This document shows positions 23,173 to 35,425 of a stretch of DNA of 64,000 nt, piece after piece. This DNA is from Dolomedes plantarius (Eukaryota > Arthropoda > Arachnida > Araneae > Dolomedidae). Position numbers and translations under genes: made by a program. The stretch spans positions 99,902,257 through 99,966,256 of the forward strand of contig OU015490.1 of assembly GCA_907164885.2 (NCBI GenBank), written 5' to 3'. The notes beneath the pieces were generated by a model that made no database searches, was not told the DNA's origin, and worked only from the letters and a program-made list of their open reading frames with translations. Every line of letters starts with the position of its first letter. Position 1 is the stretch's first letter.

Positions 23173-25026
23173 CCCATTAATGCCTATTGGTACGAAAACA
23201 TACCAGCTTAAGAATAGTTATTTTTATCTGCACTAAATGTGTCTAGTTGTCCAATATTGTTCATGTGCTTCAAGAATAGTTCACTGATAGCGGGAAAAAT
23301 ATATTTTCCGCCATTTGCTCTCAACTTCTTGTTATTTGACGTTATGCTCAGGTGAAAGCGTCGTGAAACAAGATGCCTCTGACATCACATAGAAAATAGT
23401 AAGTTTAGAGTTTTGGATTTATCTCAATATTATATATGGACTATTAATCACTGTTATAAAAGTGTATTTTATAAATTCATGCCACTCGAAAGTCATGTTT
23501 TGCTTTGTATTAAAAAATATAAAAACTTATATATCGTTGGTACGAAACCGTACCAACCGGCTAATGTATAGTCAAGTTTGAATTAAAATCGGAAATCTTT
23601 CACGTTTGAATTAAAATCTAAAATCTTTCACATTTGAATTAGAATTTTTTGAAATAATATTTTGACTTTATAACATTTTCATAAAAGTGTATTTTATAAA
23701 TTATCGCCCCTTGAAAGTCATGCTTTTATGCTGTTGGTATAAAATTTGAGTGTAGACGAGTCTATAATTCCATATTTCGGGCACCATGGACTAAAACAAT
23801 TCTTAAGAGGTAAGCCAATACGTTTTGGCTTTAAAATTTGGACTCTGTGTTCTTCTAATGGTCTTTTATTGGATGCTGAACCTTATTGTGGAGCATCTAC
23901 AAAATTATCAAAATATGATTTAGGCCAAGGCGCCGATGTTGTTCTTGGGTTACTAGACAAATGCGTGATTCCACCTGGGACACATGTTGTCATGGACAGC
24001 TTATTTACTAGCATTCCCTTGCTGAAAGAGCTATCGAAAAGAGGCATAGCAGGAACTGGGACATTGAGAGAAAATAGGCTGAAAAATTCTCTTTATCATT
24101 CAAAGAAATCTTGAAACAGTCGGCAAGGGGGACATATGAATATATATGTCATGAAGATATCAGTATCGTCAAATGGAATGACAATAAAGTTGTTAATGTT
24201 GCAAGTAACAAAGTTTCTACAAAACCTATTGCATCTGCTACTCGATGGAGTGCCGCAGAAAAAAAAAAAATTGTTTCCATGTCACAACAGCAAAAAATTT
24301 ATAATAAGCATATAGGTGGTGTCGACCTTGTTGATCAAGTTGTGGCAAATTATCGAGTAAGAATTCGTTCTAAAAAGTGGTGTTTGCCATTGTTTTTGTT
24401 TGTACTTAGTGGCAGTGTTATAAGTGGATGTAAATTTATAAAATGAAAAATGATATAGATGAAATCCCACTTCTTGAGATCGTACGACAATGCGCACAGG
24501 AACTGTTAGGCAATTATGGAACATTGCCTAGAGGGCCAGGTAAGCCAATTTCATTTAGGCATAGAGCGGCCTCACAAATAAGATTTGACAAGAATAGTCA
24601 CTGGTGAATTAGATCAGATCAAGAACATGCCCGTTGCAAGAACTGTTCCGGTAGAAGCAGCTACAAGTGCAAAAAGTGTAATGTACCACTGCATCCTGAG
24701 TTCCATAAAAACTATCATGTTTGCACTCAATACACATTTTATTGTTTTATTCTGTCAGAAAATCATCTAACGTGCTTTTCATTTAATTGTGGTATTCCCG
24801 ATTTTGTTATTATTTTCATTAATAAATAAATTTAATATTAGCTTTTATTCTCGATGTGCACTACACACGTACGCCGATTAGTACGAAAACGTACCAGTAA
24901 AAAAAACATAGTTAAAGTGCAACGAAAAATATAATTTTAGTATAATACAAATTAATAGACTTAAAACATACAAATATGAGAGAAGTAACAAAAATGGTTA
25001 AAGAAATCGAAGTCGGCATTAATGGG
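23173..25026 (+). mobile_element. piggyBac element, complete ends
   Basis: 1854 bp with inverted termini CCCATTAATGCC, flanked by TTAA at 23169-23172 and 25027-25030. Subterminal hairpins GGTACGAAAACGTACC or close variants occur near 23190, 23540 and 24875. The transposase is incomplete: there is no N-terminal region before about 23740, and the rest is frameshifted. Confidence 0.95.
23746..24725 (+). pseudogene. piggyBac transposase, N-truncated and frameshifted
   Basis: The first frame (23746-24114) has VDESIIPYFG with the first catalytic Asp and VVMDSLFTSIPL with the second. A shift near 24100 leads to 24111-24446, which has GGVDLVDQ with the third Asp. A further shift leads to the Cys-rich C-terminal finger near 24617-24720 (CKNCSGRSSYKCKKCNVPLH...H). 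The three catalytic Asp codons survive. The N-terminal dimerisation region of about 200 residues is missing and the frame is broken at least twice. It cannot be active, though its termini could be mobilised in trans. Confidence 0.92.
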
Positions 25027-25264
25027 TTAATTATTTGGTTAAATAATGTGGTATAATGTGATTTAAACGCTCCTAAATTCCTTTGATGAGCGAAATTTTT
25101 AAAATGATTCATGTTGCAAGGTGCAGAGAAGTTCAGGCTATCTGAAAATACCATTTTTTATTGGATTATCAGCATTCAGGTACCTGTAAATAGTAGACAC
25201 ATTTTCTCCATAGGTTAACATTGAGGTGAGCAAATCCAATAGAGTTAGTACATAGCAGCCTTAA

Positions 25265-25850
25265 TTTCGGATCTAGAAGCCGAGATGGAAAGTCGTAGTG
25301 GGCTTACATTGTCATCTCCTCTACCGTATCCAACATGAAAATGGAGCCTGAAATAGTTAGAATGGCATTTTACGCGTATTTAGCATTGTTCCGTAACCAC
25401 ACGAAATAGCTTCATGCTACATATTCATTCTCTGCGCGAGAGGGTTACCAGACACAATAGGAAGATACAAGACCCTACCTAGTGAGGCGTGAAAACCCGA
25501 AATTTCCTCACTACATCATTTTATGCACTGAAAAACAGACCAAGGACGATCAATCTTAGGCCAAAATGAGTGAGTGACTCCGGGTTTTGTCGTCGTTTTT
25601 GTTATGGAAGAATGGCATCAGGGGCTGCAGACTATCGTCCGCAAAGCCATCTGCAGAACAGGAGAGTGTATTCATTACAGACAATAAATTCAGGACCATG
25701 CCAATATTCATTTATAATTTGTTAAAAGAATTTTTATTTTTTATATTAAAGTGAAGAATGCACCGTTTTCTAAGAGTCGCCGTTCTTTAAATAAAAGTTA
25801 CAAAGCGTGAAGAATTTTGAAATTCATTTCGAACTTTCACGAAGTTTTGT

Positions 25851-25855
<5 letters not shown>
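25265..25855. other. No recognisable gene or repeat
   Basis: Mixed-composition DNA between M1 copy e and a (TA)n tract at about 25856-25882. Confidence 0.5.
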
Positions 25856-25885
<30 letters not shown>

Positions 25886-26309
25886 TATATATATTTCTTC
25901 TGTCCGTGTGTATGTAACTGAACTCCTCCTAAACGACTGGACTGATTTTTATGAAATTTTGTGTGTGCAATTTAGTTGATTAGAGAATGGTTTAGATTCA
26001 CAATTTGATCCGATAGAATATGTTTTTATATTTTTAATTAATTAATAAAAAACCAACAATTTATAAGGGGGTTCGTCCGGTAAATGGAAGCTTTTACAGT
26101 TTGTGAAATCACCCCTCTAGATAATGGCGTCCACGTTAGGTTTAGTTAGCAAACAGCGAGCGAAAAAATAAAAATAAATAAAATCAAAAAGTTTAAAGTC
26201 ATGTATTGTACTAGAATAATAAATGAAAATAATAATCTTTCAAGTCAGATTTTATACTCTAAAATGGATCAGATCCAACGGCATATTGATACTCTCGACA
26301 CGCGATGGA

Positions 26310-28245
26310 AAATTCGGGGATACTCTAGATTTGTGTGCACGGCCGCCATCTTGGATTTTTCCGCCAGGGTTTGGCGCATTTCTCATGACGATAATTATTG
26401 CGTTCTGGTAAAAATAACCCAATGTCAAATTCTCTAATTTTAAGATCAAACAGTCATTTCTGATTTGATCTTTTAATTACAGTATAATAATTTTAGGTCA
26501 GATCTCAGCCTTGACATGGAAATATTTTAAGCAGTGTTTTCAAAACGCTGGACTTTGAATTTTTTTTAGCTTTTTTAATAAAAATCACCTGTTTAAATTA
26601 TGAAACTTAGAAAATTTTTTGAAAAATCCTTTAAACATTGGACTTAGATTTATTTTTGGGATTTAATAAAAACATCTTTTTTAAATTATGAAACTTGGAA
26701 ATTTTTTTGAAAAAATCATTCTCAAATATTGGAAATTTTGGGTTTTTCTTTTAGCTTTTTTAATAAAACCCAATGAAATCAGGACAAGGATTATTTGACC
26801 ATTTATCCTGCTGTGTTGGAAATAAGGAAATAAAAACCCTTTTCCTGTAAAAGCTTAACCTTAACTAACTTCTTAACTTAGGTTCCTGGGGAGAGAGAAG
26901 TTGAACTTCAGTTATTTAAATTTATTTAAATAAAAATTTTAAAATAAGATTGTATTTAAAATGTATACTGTATTTTACATTTTACGAAAAAATGATGGCA
27001 GATAATTTTTACTTTAAATAAATGAAATGGTGTATCATAACAGTATACTAATTGACAAATCCATTATCAGTTTTTCGTTAACTTAATAAATTTAAGTTGC
27101 TTTTAATTTTGTTTATCGATTGTCAATTAGTATACTGTTATGATACACCATTTCATTTATTTGAAGTAAAAATTATCTGCCATCATTTTTTCGTAAAATG
27201 TAAAATACTGTATACATTTTAAATACAATCTATTTTAAAATATTTTATAATTCCAAGTTGTAGTGGATTACAAATAAATTTAAATAACTGAAGTTCAACT
27301 TCTCTCTCCCCAGGAACCTAAGTTAAGAAGTTAGTTAAGGTTAAGCTATTGGTTTAGAAAAAGGTTTTTTTTTTTCCTTATTTCCAACACAGCAGGATAA
27401 ATGGTCAAATAATCCTTGTCCCGATTTTATTGTATGCACAAAATATTTGGTTAAGGTCAAATCTGAAGTAAAATTTCATTACCACAATGCCCTAACAAAA
27501 AAATAAATAAATAAATAAATAAAGGAGAATCTGGTTACTCACCATAAATTTATGGGTTCATAATTTTTTTACATTTTTCAAAGCTGAATTTTAGACAATT
27601 TTTAAATTGCAAGATATTTAGGTGGTACGAAAATGCTGTATTTTTTTTCTAATTAGCAATATATTAGCATAATATTTTGGTGATTCATTGCTATTTGTCA
27701 AAGAGTTAGGGTAAATTGAATACATGGCATTGAAATTTTATCTGTAAGTAAAATCCATTTGACCAAATTTTTTATACGAATCATAATTTGAAAAGGTAGT
27801 TTTTAATTAAAAATGAAAAAAAAAATCTAAGTCCAACAATTAAATGATTTTTCAAAAATATTTCTAAGTTTCATAATTTAAAAAAGTGGGTTTTATTAAA
27901 AAAGCTAAAAGAAAAACCCAAAATTTCCAATATTTGAGAATGATTTGTTCAAAAAAATTTCCAAGTTTCATAATTTAAAAAAGGGGTTTTTATTAAAAAC
28001 CCAAAATCTAAGTCCAACATTTAAAGGATTTTTTCAAAATTTTTTCTAAGTTTCATAATTTAAACAGGTGGTTTTTATTAAAAAAGCTAAAAAAATTCAA
28101 AGTCCAGCGTTTTGAAAACACCGCTTAAAACATATTGGCGAGAATTTTTCCACTCCTCAAAACACGGTAAAATCGCCAAGTTGGCGCAAAAAAAATCCAA
28201 GATGGCGGCCGTGCACACAAATCTAGAGGAGTCCCGAAAATTCGA
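26310..28245. repeat. 1.9-kb imperfect palindrome
   Basis: The outer arms match from 26310 (AATTCGGGGATACTC, GTGCACGGCCGCCATCTTGG) to 28245 in reverse complement. The inner arms at about 26880-27056 and 27117-27325 are nearly perfect and surround a loop of about 60 bp centred near 27087. Arms contain tandem sub-units of about 115 bp (TAAGTTTCATAATTTAAA). The right arm has about 450 bp (27440-27885) without a clear left counterpart. Mirror-image ORFs at its edges are spurious. Confidence 0.93.
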
Positions 28246-28450
28246 ATCAACCACGTTAAGTGACACGAGATCTTTTTTAATCGCTACTGCAATCCTCCTC
28301 ACCTATATCTTTGTGTCTATTGAAGAGCTAAAGACTAAGCTTCTATCCTGCTAACTTATTTCTGACTAAAAACTCCTCTAACATGTATAATCACCAGCCC
28401 ACAACAACTTTCCAATAGCGAATATGTTTCACTTTACCCACTGGAACACC

Positions 28451-28530
28451 GTGTTATCGTGGCGCATTCGGAAGGTCGCCAATTTGGAAAGTACCATGCT
28501 CACGACCCGGGTTCGAATCCAGAGTTGTGT
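28451..28530 (+). repeat. tRNA-like (SINE head?) fragment
   Basis: GGCGCATTCGGAAGG followed about 45 bp later by a good B-box GGGTTCGAATCC. The A-box is weak and no tail or target duplication is visible. Confidence 0.3.
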
Positions 28531-28958
28531 AAATTTTGCTAGACCTGTTATTTCGGCTTTTTTTAAGGCTTTTTTATTTCAGCTTTTATTTTATTATTTT
28601 TTAAATTACTTAATTATTATTTTATTTTCTTTTATTATTTTTTATTTTAATTTTTTTAAATTATTATTTTTTAAAATTATTATTTTTATTTATTTTTATT
28701 TTTTTCAGCTTTTTTATGATGAAATACCGAATATAGCTGAAATCTGAGGAAGTTTATTATACATTTATACATTTTTAATTGGGTTTTCATATTATTAATA
28801 TGTATAACATTTCGTATGCTTTTTTTCTATGTTATTTATACTGTGTTAATTTTTAAATTGATTTTGGTTAACAAACATTCTTAAAATCCCGGGCATCGCC
28901 GGGTACTTCAGCTAGAATTACAACGTTTGAACAGGACAACGTCTGTCGGGTCCGCTAG

Positions 28959-28989
<31 letters not shown>

Positions 28990-29056
28990 GAAGAGAGAGA
29001 GCTTAAATCTTCGGTATAATTTAACTTAGAAAAGGAAAAAAAAATAAAACAAACAA

Positions 29057-29089
<33 letters not shown>

Positions 29090-30009
29090 CAGTCGAACCT
29101 CGTTACAGCGAACCCGGTATATAACGAACTCCCAGATATAGCGAACGAAAATTTTAGTCCCGCCGTTTTCCTATTGTATTTAATGCTAATTTATCCTTTT
29201 ATAGCGAATCTTAAGAATCGGCTATAACGAACCTTTTTTCAGTCGACTACAGAATTTTTTTTAAATTTTTAAACTTTTTAAGAATGTTGAAGATACAACG
29301 AATGTTGAAGAAGCAAAGAATGAAGAAGAAGATGATGAATATTTACCTATCGCGATGTGGCTAAATTTCATCATTCTCAGATTATGGCATGCAATTGTTC
29401 GAAACCTGTGATGATGAAATCATTACATGTGAAAATCCGACTGATGAAGATATTGTGGAAGAAATTAAAAGGAATCATTCTGAAATCTAAGATTCTGCAT
29501 CTGATGCTGATGAACAGGAGCACATGAATGACGAAATCCACACCGTCTCAGATGCTATAGCAGCGATGAATGTAATTAATATTTTTTTGTCTACACAAAC
29601 AGCGGAAGAAAAAGTGTCGGAGTCATTTGATGTATTGGACAAAGAAATTCATTAAATGTTTTTGAAATCGGCATCACGTCAGCAGAAGATTACCGATTAT
29701 ATTTCTGTATCAAAACAGTGAGCAACAATTAAAGGTAAAATGAATTTATTTCCATTTGTCTTCATTTTTAGTTAATTTAATTAGTATTGTGTTAGTTTAA
29801 TGTAATCGATTTCAGTCAGTTTTTAATTCCTTAAGGATAATTTTTAATAGATTTTTATCATTTTGTTAAATACATCATTATTGAATACACATAGCAACTA
29901 ATGAGTATCTATGTGTATTCAAAAATTGTGAACTTTAACATTTGTTTTATCTGTTCGGATATAGCGATCAAAACCTTTGGTACCTTGAAGTTAGTTGTAA
30001 CTGGGTTCA

Positions 30010-30013
<4 letters not shown>
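29090..30013 (+). mobile_element. Tigger-type element, internally deleted
   Basis: The left terminus CAGTCGAACCTCGTTACAGC starts at 29090 after TA. The inverse right terminus (CAGATGAACCCAGTTACAAC) ends at 30013 before TA. Repeated TATAGCGAAC words occur in the subterminal region. At about 29390-29725 a broken acidic transposase tail can be read (CDDEIITCENPTDEDIVEEI, later QQKITDYI), with a TAA between halves. (TA)n tracts adjoin both ends. Confidence 0.85.
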
Positions 30014-30060
<47 letters not shown>

Positions 30061-30072
<12 letters not shown>

Positions 30073-31058
30073 ATATAATTATTATTATTACCTTATTACC
30101 TAACCTTCGTTGGTGTAAATATATTTAGCCTATTAATGAACTAGAAACATTAAATCCTCCATGACGATTTATGGTGTTTTTTTTATATTTATTAAAGAAC
30201 AGTGGCAACGTACATAGTACGCATATTTAATTTCAGATGTTTGTTACGGTCTAGTTGATAATTTTTTCTTCGTAATAACGTTTACTAACACACAGTTATA
30301 AGATAATTTGGAGAAATTTTTTATCTGGGATTTTGGAATCGTGTAGAGACGGTAACTGCAGATCATCGATATTTTTTTATTTTTGCCCCCTAAATTACAA
30401 ATTTAAAAAGCTCTTTTACTCATAAAAATAAAGTTTTGAGGATTGAATTTGCTTTCAACTTTAATATTATAGCTATGACAATTTAGTATTGATAATTACA
30501 AACTTATTTCCTAAGAATTAATATTTAATAATTAACTAATGTTTATTTTGATATATCAAACTGACATCACGAAACGGCATTTTGCTGCGTCATGAAAATG
30601 CGACTATTAGCGTACTCCTATGGCTACACATATCACTATCGACTATCTCCGTACGCAATCATGAGGCGACAATATTATTGTTATCATGGTGTGACTACAG
30701 GTCATTAGTCACTATGTCAAAAAAAAAAGGGGGAAAAAGGTGTGCAACAGACATATCGACGTTTCTGTGATTAGGCCTCAGTGTGGTACTAATGCCAGTA
30801 GAGATGTTTCAAAGTCATACAGAGTATAGATTAGAACTTTGTCGTAACGAAACTGTACAATCGCTGTTCGTTCAGTATAACAAAAAGGAGCTGTATAACA
30901 AAACGATTGAAATAGATCTCTTTTTTATTATAAGTTGTGATTACTCGCGATTTTCTGAAATATATATGCGTCTTATTTTAATTTTTTTCGGTTTCATAGG
31001 GTTTTAATTGTTCATCTTTTGTACTCTAACGGTACTGGAAAAAAATTAAAATTGATTG
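30061..31058. other. No recognisable gene
   Basis: About 1 kb. The short ORFs at 30582-30770 and 30783-31007 show no recognisable motifs and are probably chance. Confidence 0.45.
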
Positions 31059-31558
31059 TTAACGCTGTTGTGTACTAACCCTATTGGATTTGCTCACCTC
31101 AATGTTAACCTATGGAGAAAATTTGTCTACTATTTACAGCCACATACGCATATGCCGATAATCCCATAAAAAGGGTATTTTCAGATAGCCTGAACTATTC
31201 TGCACCTTGCTACAGGATTCAATTTAAAATTTTCGTCTCCAAAGGGATTTATGAGCGTTTAAAACACACTATAGCTGATTCCCCCCCCCCCCCGAATAAT
31301 CTAAATTAAATAAGAAAAAATAATAAAAATGTTATTATTTTTTATCTCTATTTTTTATCTTTATTTTCTCCACGAATAATAATTTTTTTTTTTTTGCTTT
31401 AAAAAAAACGAAAATGCCCCAAGGTGTAAATTTCTTTATTATTACGGAGTATGATTTTTTTTTAATCTTTCGATTTATGTCAACAATACTTTGCACACAT
31501 TTTCTCCATAGGTTAACAATGAGGTGTGCGAATCCAATAGGGTTATCACACGGCAGCA
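31059..31558. mobile_element. M1 MITE copy f
   Basis: Starts at TTAA 31059-31062 (CTGTTGTGTACTAACCCTAT) and ends near 31558 with GAATCCAATAGGGTTATCAC. Both ends and the inner block TCAGATAGCCTGAACTATTC are clear. The interior has a C-run (31281-31292) and expanded A/T runs. Confidence 0.88.
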
Positions 31559-31868
31559 TTTTTTCAACTTTGTCCATTGTTCTATATTTCAACACTAGAT
31601 TTTTTTTATTAATTTAAACTATATTCAAATCTGTTATTGGTTTATACTCCTCTTTAAAATCGATTGGTGTTTATGACTATTCTTTTAGTTGATCTGTATG
31701 ATGTTTAACTGAAGAATATTAAACTATTTCCTATCTAAACGGCACTTTGAAAAAAAATTAAGAGGGTTCAAACTACGTACGGGAAAATATACGTCCTACA
31801 AATTACTTTGTTATAGTTCTTTAAATTAATCTGTTGTATTGATTCATTTATGCATTAGAAAAAATGAA

Positions 31869-32427
31869 TTAACACTAGAAAGACGACTGCCGTCATTTTG
31901 ACGGTTTCGGACGTACTATTGGGCGTTATGTCTGTATTTATGCCCTCAGGCTTCTGAAATTTTATGACTTTTTCTAATTTTACGCTAACTATGCACACAC
32001 ATTTACAAAATTATATTCGATCGTAAAGAGGGGGAGAAAATGTGTTGTGTACCTACTAAGACTGAAGGCCGTCAATTTGACGGCAATATAGAAAACAGGC
32101 AGAAATCTGTAAAATAATATCGGAAAAAAGTTAGTTACTTTTCGTCTTTTCCCCCTTTTGCAAATAACAGAAATATTGGCTCTTCGGAAATATTGGTGTT
32201 GAGAAATAAGGACTGCCCAAACCATGCATATATTTTTACGGATAAATCATACCAGGTTGTCAGCTAGGCATACCTATATAAAATATATCTAAATATATAC
32301 TAATTTATTATATATTGCTATGAAATAGTTCAAAATTTAAAGTATTTAACCATTTAAAAAAATTAAATATTTTAAATTCTTGATTTTATTTTGAACCGTC
32401 AAAATGACGGCGTCAGTCTTTTTAGTA
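31869..32427. mobile_element. Foldback MITE with palindromic CCGTCATTTTGACGG ends
   Basis: The left end TTAACACTAGAAAGACGACT is followed by the palindrome CCGTCATTTTGACGG. The right end has CCGTCAAAATGACGG then CGTCAGTCTTTTTAGT, the inverse of the left. A third related palindrome (CCGTCAATTTGACGG) lies internally near 32069. The left TTAA and CACTAGA are reminiscent of piggyBac-type MITEs; the right TTAA is not preserved. Confidence 0.7.
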
Positions 32428-32789
32428 GGAAAAAAAATGCCTTTTTGTTCAAGATGAACAGTCCTTTGCACTTTAGCTTGAACCGTAACCGTTTTAGAAA
32501 GAGCGAGCAAAACAGACGTAAGACGATGTTGTGCGAGCAAGTGGTTAAGTCGCAACGACGTTTAGACCCTGAAAAAGCCGTTATAACGCGGCAGTAACGC
32601 TGTTATTGTTCAATAGTAAGATGTCTTCAATGTAATATGTTCAACGACGAATATGTTTCATCTGTGTTATCTTGTATTTGTAATTGTCTTAAATATCATT
32701 AAATATTTGTGTTTTAAGATCAATTAAATATTTGTGTTTTGTTAGCTTTTGGTTTATTCCAGTAACTTAACACACCCACCTCTTCTTTA

Positions 32790-32938
<149 letters not shown>

Positions 32939-34349
32939 CACTGCTGGCCACTGTAAATGCAACACCCTGAAGGAAACATGCAAATAACATGAAATTTACA
33001 ACATGCATTAACGGAGGTGAGATATGCAAATGATTAGAATGTCAGCGCAGACGCACATCACGCGCGCCTGTGGCGCCACTTCAAAGCGCTATTTAAGGCT
33101 TGGAGATTTCGACGATTTCAAGTTCGGCAATTGTGTTTTTCTTGTGGTTTTTTCAAAAAAAAACGATCAATTATGCCTCGTCGAAAACAGCGATCATCTT
33201 TTGATCAAGTATCCGAGTTCGACAGATGAAGGATAGTGGTCTACCGAGATTGTGGATTATCTTTCAGGGAAATCGGTAGTCGTGTTGGACGAAACCAAAC
33301 AACTGTAATGCGGATATGTGATCGTTGGATGCAGGAGGGTACGACGGACCGGCGTGTTCGATCGCATCTACCTCAGCGCACCACTTCACGTGATGACAGG
33401 CAAATTGTGCGCATGGCAGTGACGGATCGCTCAGTCACATCACGAACCATAGCACAGCACATGCAGTCTGTAACGCATCCTCCAGTGTCTGCGAGTACCA
33501 TTCGACGCCGTTTACAGCAGAGTGGTCTGTCCGCAAGACGTCCATTGCTTTGTCTACACTTGACGCAGAACCACAGACGTCTCCGCCGCCAATGGTGCGA
33601 TGACAGAAGGATGTGGACGGCAGAATGGAATGAAATTGTCTTTACTGACGAGTCACGCTTCTGTCTGCAACACCACGATGGTCGCATTCGAGTCTGGAGA
33701 CACTGTGGAGAGAGGATGCTGAACAGCTGCGTTATGCACCGCCACACTGGTCCTGCACCGGGTATTATGGTATGGGGCGGTATTGGATATCACTCTCGCA
33801 CATCTCTAGTATGCATTGCCAGTACTTTAAACAGCCAGCGCTACATCTCCGAGGTGTTGGAGCCAGCTGTCCTTCCTTACCTTCAGGGCTTGACCACAGC
33901 CATATTTCAACAGGATAATGAGCGACCACACGTGGCACGCATTGTCCAACGGTTCTTCGTCAATCGCCAGATTGAATTACTTCCCTGGCCGCCTCGCTCT
34001 CCGGATCTTTCGCCGATAGAAAACATGTGGTCCATGGTTGCTCTACGATTGACCCAGATTCCATCCCCAGCTGCCACAGCAGATCAACTTTGGCAACGTG
34101 TGGAAGCTGCTTGGTCTGCTGTACCCCAAGAACTCATCCAAAGTCTCTTTGAATCAATGCCGAGGCGTGTGGCAGCGGTGATCTCCAACAATGGCGGCTA
34201 CTCTGGCTACTGATTTTGGCAGGAACCACACTTCACAGAAGTCTATAAATTTAATCATTTGATACTTGGTCAACATGTTATCTACAAAATAAATTTTGTT
34301 GTGATATCTCTTGTCTTTCTTGGTGTTGCAATTTGGGTGGCCAGCAATG
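32939..34349 (+). mobile_element. Tc1-like element, complete, 1411 bp
   Basis: Left terminus CACTGCTGGCCACTGTAAAT; inverse right terminus CATTGCTGGCCACCCAAATT; about 28-bp terminal repeats with a few mismatches. TA lies on each side and both ends are embedded in (TA)n. One transposase gene almost fills the element. Confidence 0.96.
33173..34213 (+). pseudogene. Tc1-type DD34E transposase with one premature stop
   Basis: The natural start is ATG 33173, opening MPRRKQRSSFDQVSEFDR. A TGA at 33227-33229 interrupts at codon 19, and the frame then runs uninterrupted to 34213 (346 codons plus stop). Two helix-turn-helix regions lie at LSFREIGSRVGRNQTTVMRI and VSASTIRRRLQQSGLSAR. Catalytic residues are Asp in FTDESRF, Asp in QQDNERPH and Glu in PDLSPIENMW. 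The spacing between the last two is 34 residues, hence DD34E. Only the single stop appears to disable it, which makes it a young copy. An internal start at the Met in TTVMRI would lose part of the DNA-binding domain. Confidence 0.95.
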
Positions 34350-34458
34350 TATATATATGTATATATATATATATAAATGATGTATTCGTGCTTTGTGGTT
34401 AATGGCTGTTTTATCGCCCGGTCATGAACGCTATTTGTTTTTTTGTTTTTTGTCACGT

Positions 34459-34525
<67 letters not shown>
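34350..34525. repeat. (TA)n microsatellites flanking the Tc1 right end
   Basis: TA tracts at 34350-34375 and 34461-34525, separated by about 85 bp of unique sequence. Confidence 0.95.
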
Positions 34526-34527
<2 letters not shown>

Positions 34528-35425
34528 CTTCTTGGGCCCGTATTGACATACATGCTATCCCACCCCGTGAAGAAAGGGTTAATCAGTGCTGTATATTTTT
34601 TTAAAAAGTGCTCCGAACGTAAGCAAATTTTAATAAGAATTTGCATTCTTGCTTTCCAAATGTAACATACCACAAACTTTGACCTAATGTTTTCTCCTTC
34701 GACTTTTTTAGTTTCTGAATATACTTTAGTTTCTGAATAACTTTTCTGTTATATTATTAGTTTTTCCAGAAAAGTTATCTGAATTATAAGCCAAGTTCAC
34801 GTAACTGTGCGACAATCATTATTAACACTACTGATAATTGGAATAAAATATACGTTTTTCATTCTTATTTGACTCATTAAGGTGCTTTTTCCTCAAAGAA
34901 TTTAAAATTTTGTATTATTTGGAGAAGAGTAAAATAACTACCATCATTTAGGATAGAAATAAAACATCTTATTTAATACATTTTATGTTGATGTTTGTTT
35001 AAGAAAATCGTAACAGTTTTTTGGGGTGCAATGACACAGAAACTGTTCGGAAACACAGAGGCGCCGAGTTCGATTTCAAAATATTTCCTTTGTTTCGAGA
35101 TGAGAGAAAAATTTTAGCCAGAAAGTGGGATAGAGCATGTGCTGTTGTTAACTAAAAAATTGAAATTTTATAAACTATGAAAGTTAATGATTATTTGAAG
35201 CATTTCATTTTAACAGAGAGGGGACAGAGAAGAAAACATCTCGAAGCCTTACTTTGTCGGTCCGCTACAGTATCGATCATTATAAACTTATGTTTGAAAA
35301 ACATAAAAATAAGAATTAGATGTATTTCTTTGCTCTTCCATTCCGATTAACTACGTAAGTGATGCATCATTATCCTTCTCCATGCGTCATTAAAGTATTA
35401 TTTGTCAAGAATATATGATCACGTA
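34526..35425. other. No recognisable gene
   Basis: AT-rich DNA without convincing ORFs or repeats. Confidence 0.45.

Larger units (their letters stand above)
22972..25264. mobile_element. M1 MITE copy e, split by a piggyBac element
   Basis: The left terminus is at TTAA 22972-22975. The right terminus ends at 25264 (AGTTAGTACATAGCAGCCTTAA). The two halves join at the TTAA that flanks the piggyBac insertion at 23173-25026. Without that insertion the copy would be about 435 bp, equal to copy b. Confidence 0.92.
25883..28958 (+). mobile_element. Non-autonomous Helitron-like element
   Basis: The 5' end TCTTATATATATTTCTTCTG starts after A in a (TA)n tract and continues into a segment typical of arthropod Helitron heads (CTAAACGACTGGACTGATTT). 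The 3' side shows two successive Helitron-type ends. At 28889-28915 a CCCGG/CCGGG hairpin is followed by TACTTCAG and CTAG. A second end at about 28934-28958 has GGAC/GTCC and CTAG followed by T. The A|TC...CTAG|T context fits Helitron insertion. No Rep/helicase gene is present. The interior is mostly a large palindrome. Confidence 0.75.

Noticed and set aside
26201..28354. Mirror-image ORFs at 26201-26449 and 28087-28354 as paired genes
   Set aside because: They are the outer arms of the palindrome; no conserved protein features.
28590..28710. Phe/Ile-rich ORF (28424-28747) as a membrane protein
   Set aside because: Translation of a T-rich low-complexity run (TTTTATTATTTTTTA type); no supporting structure.
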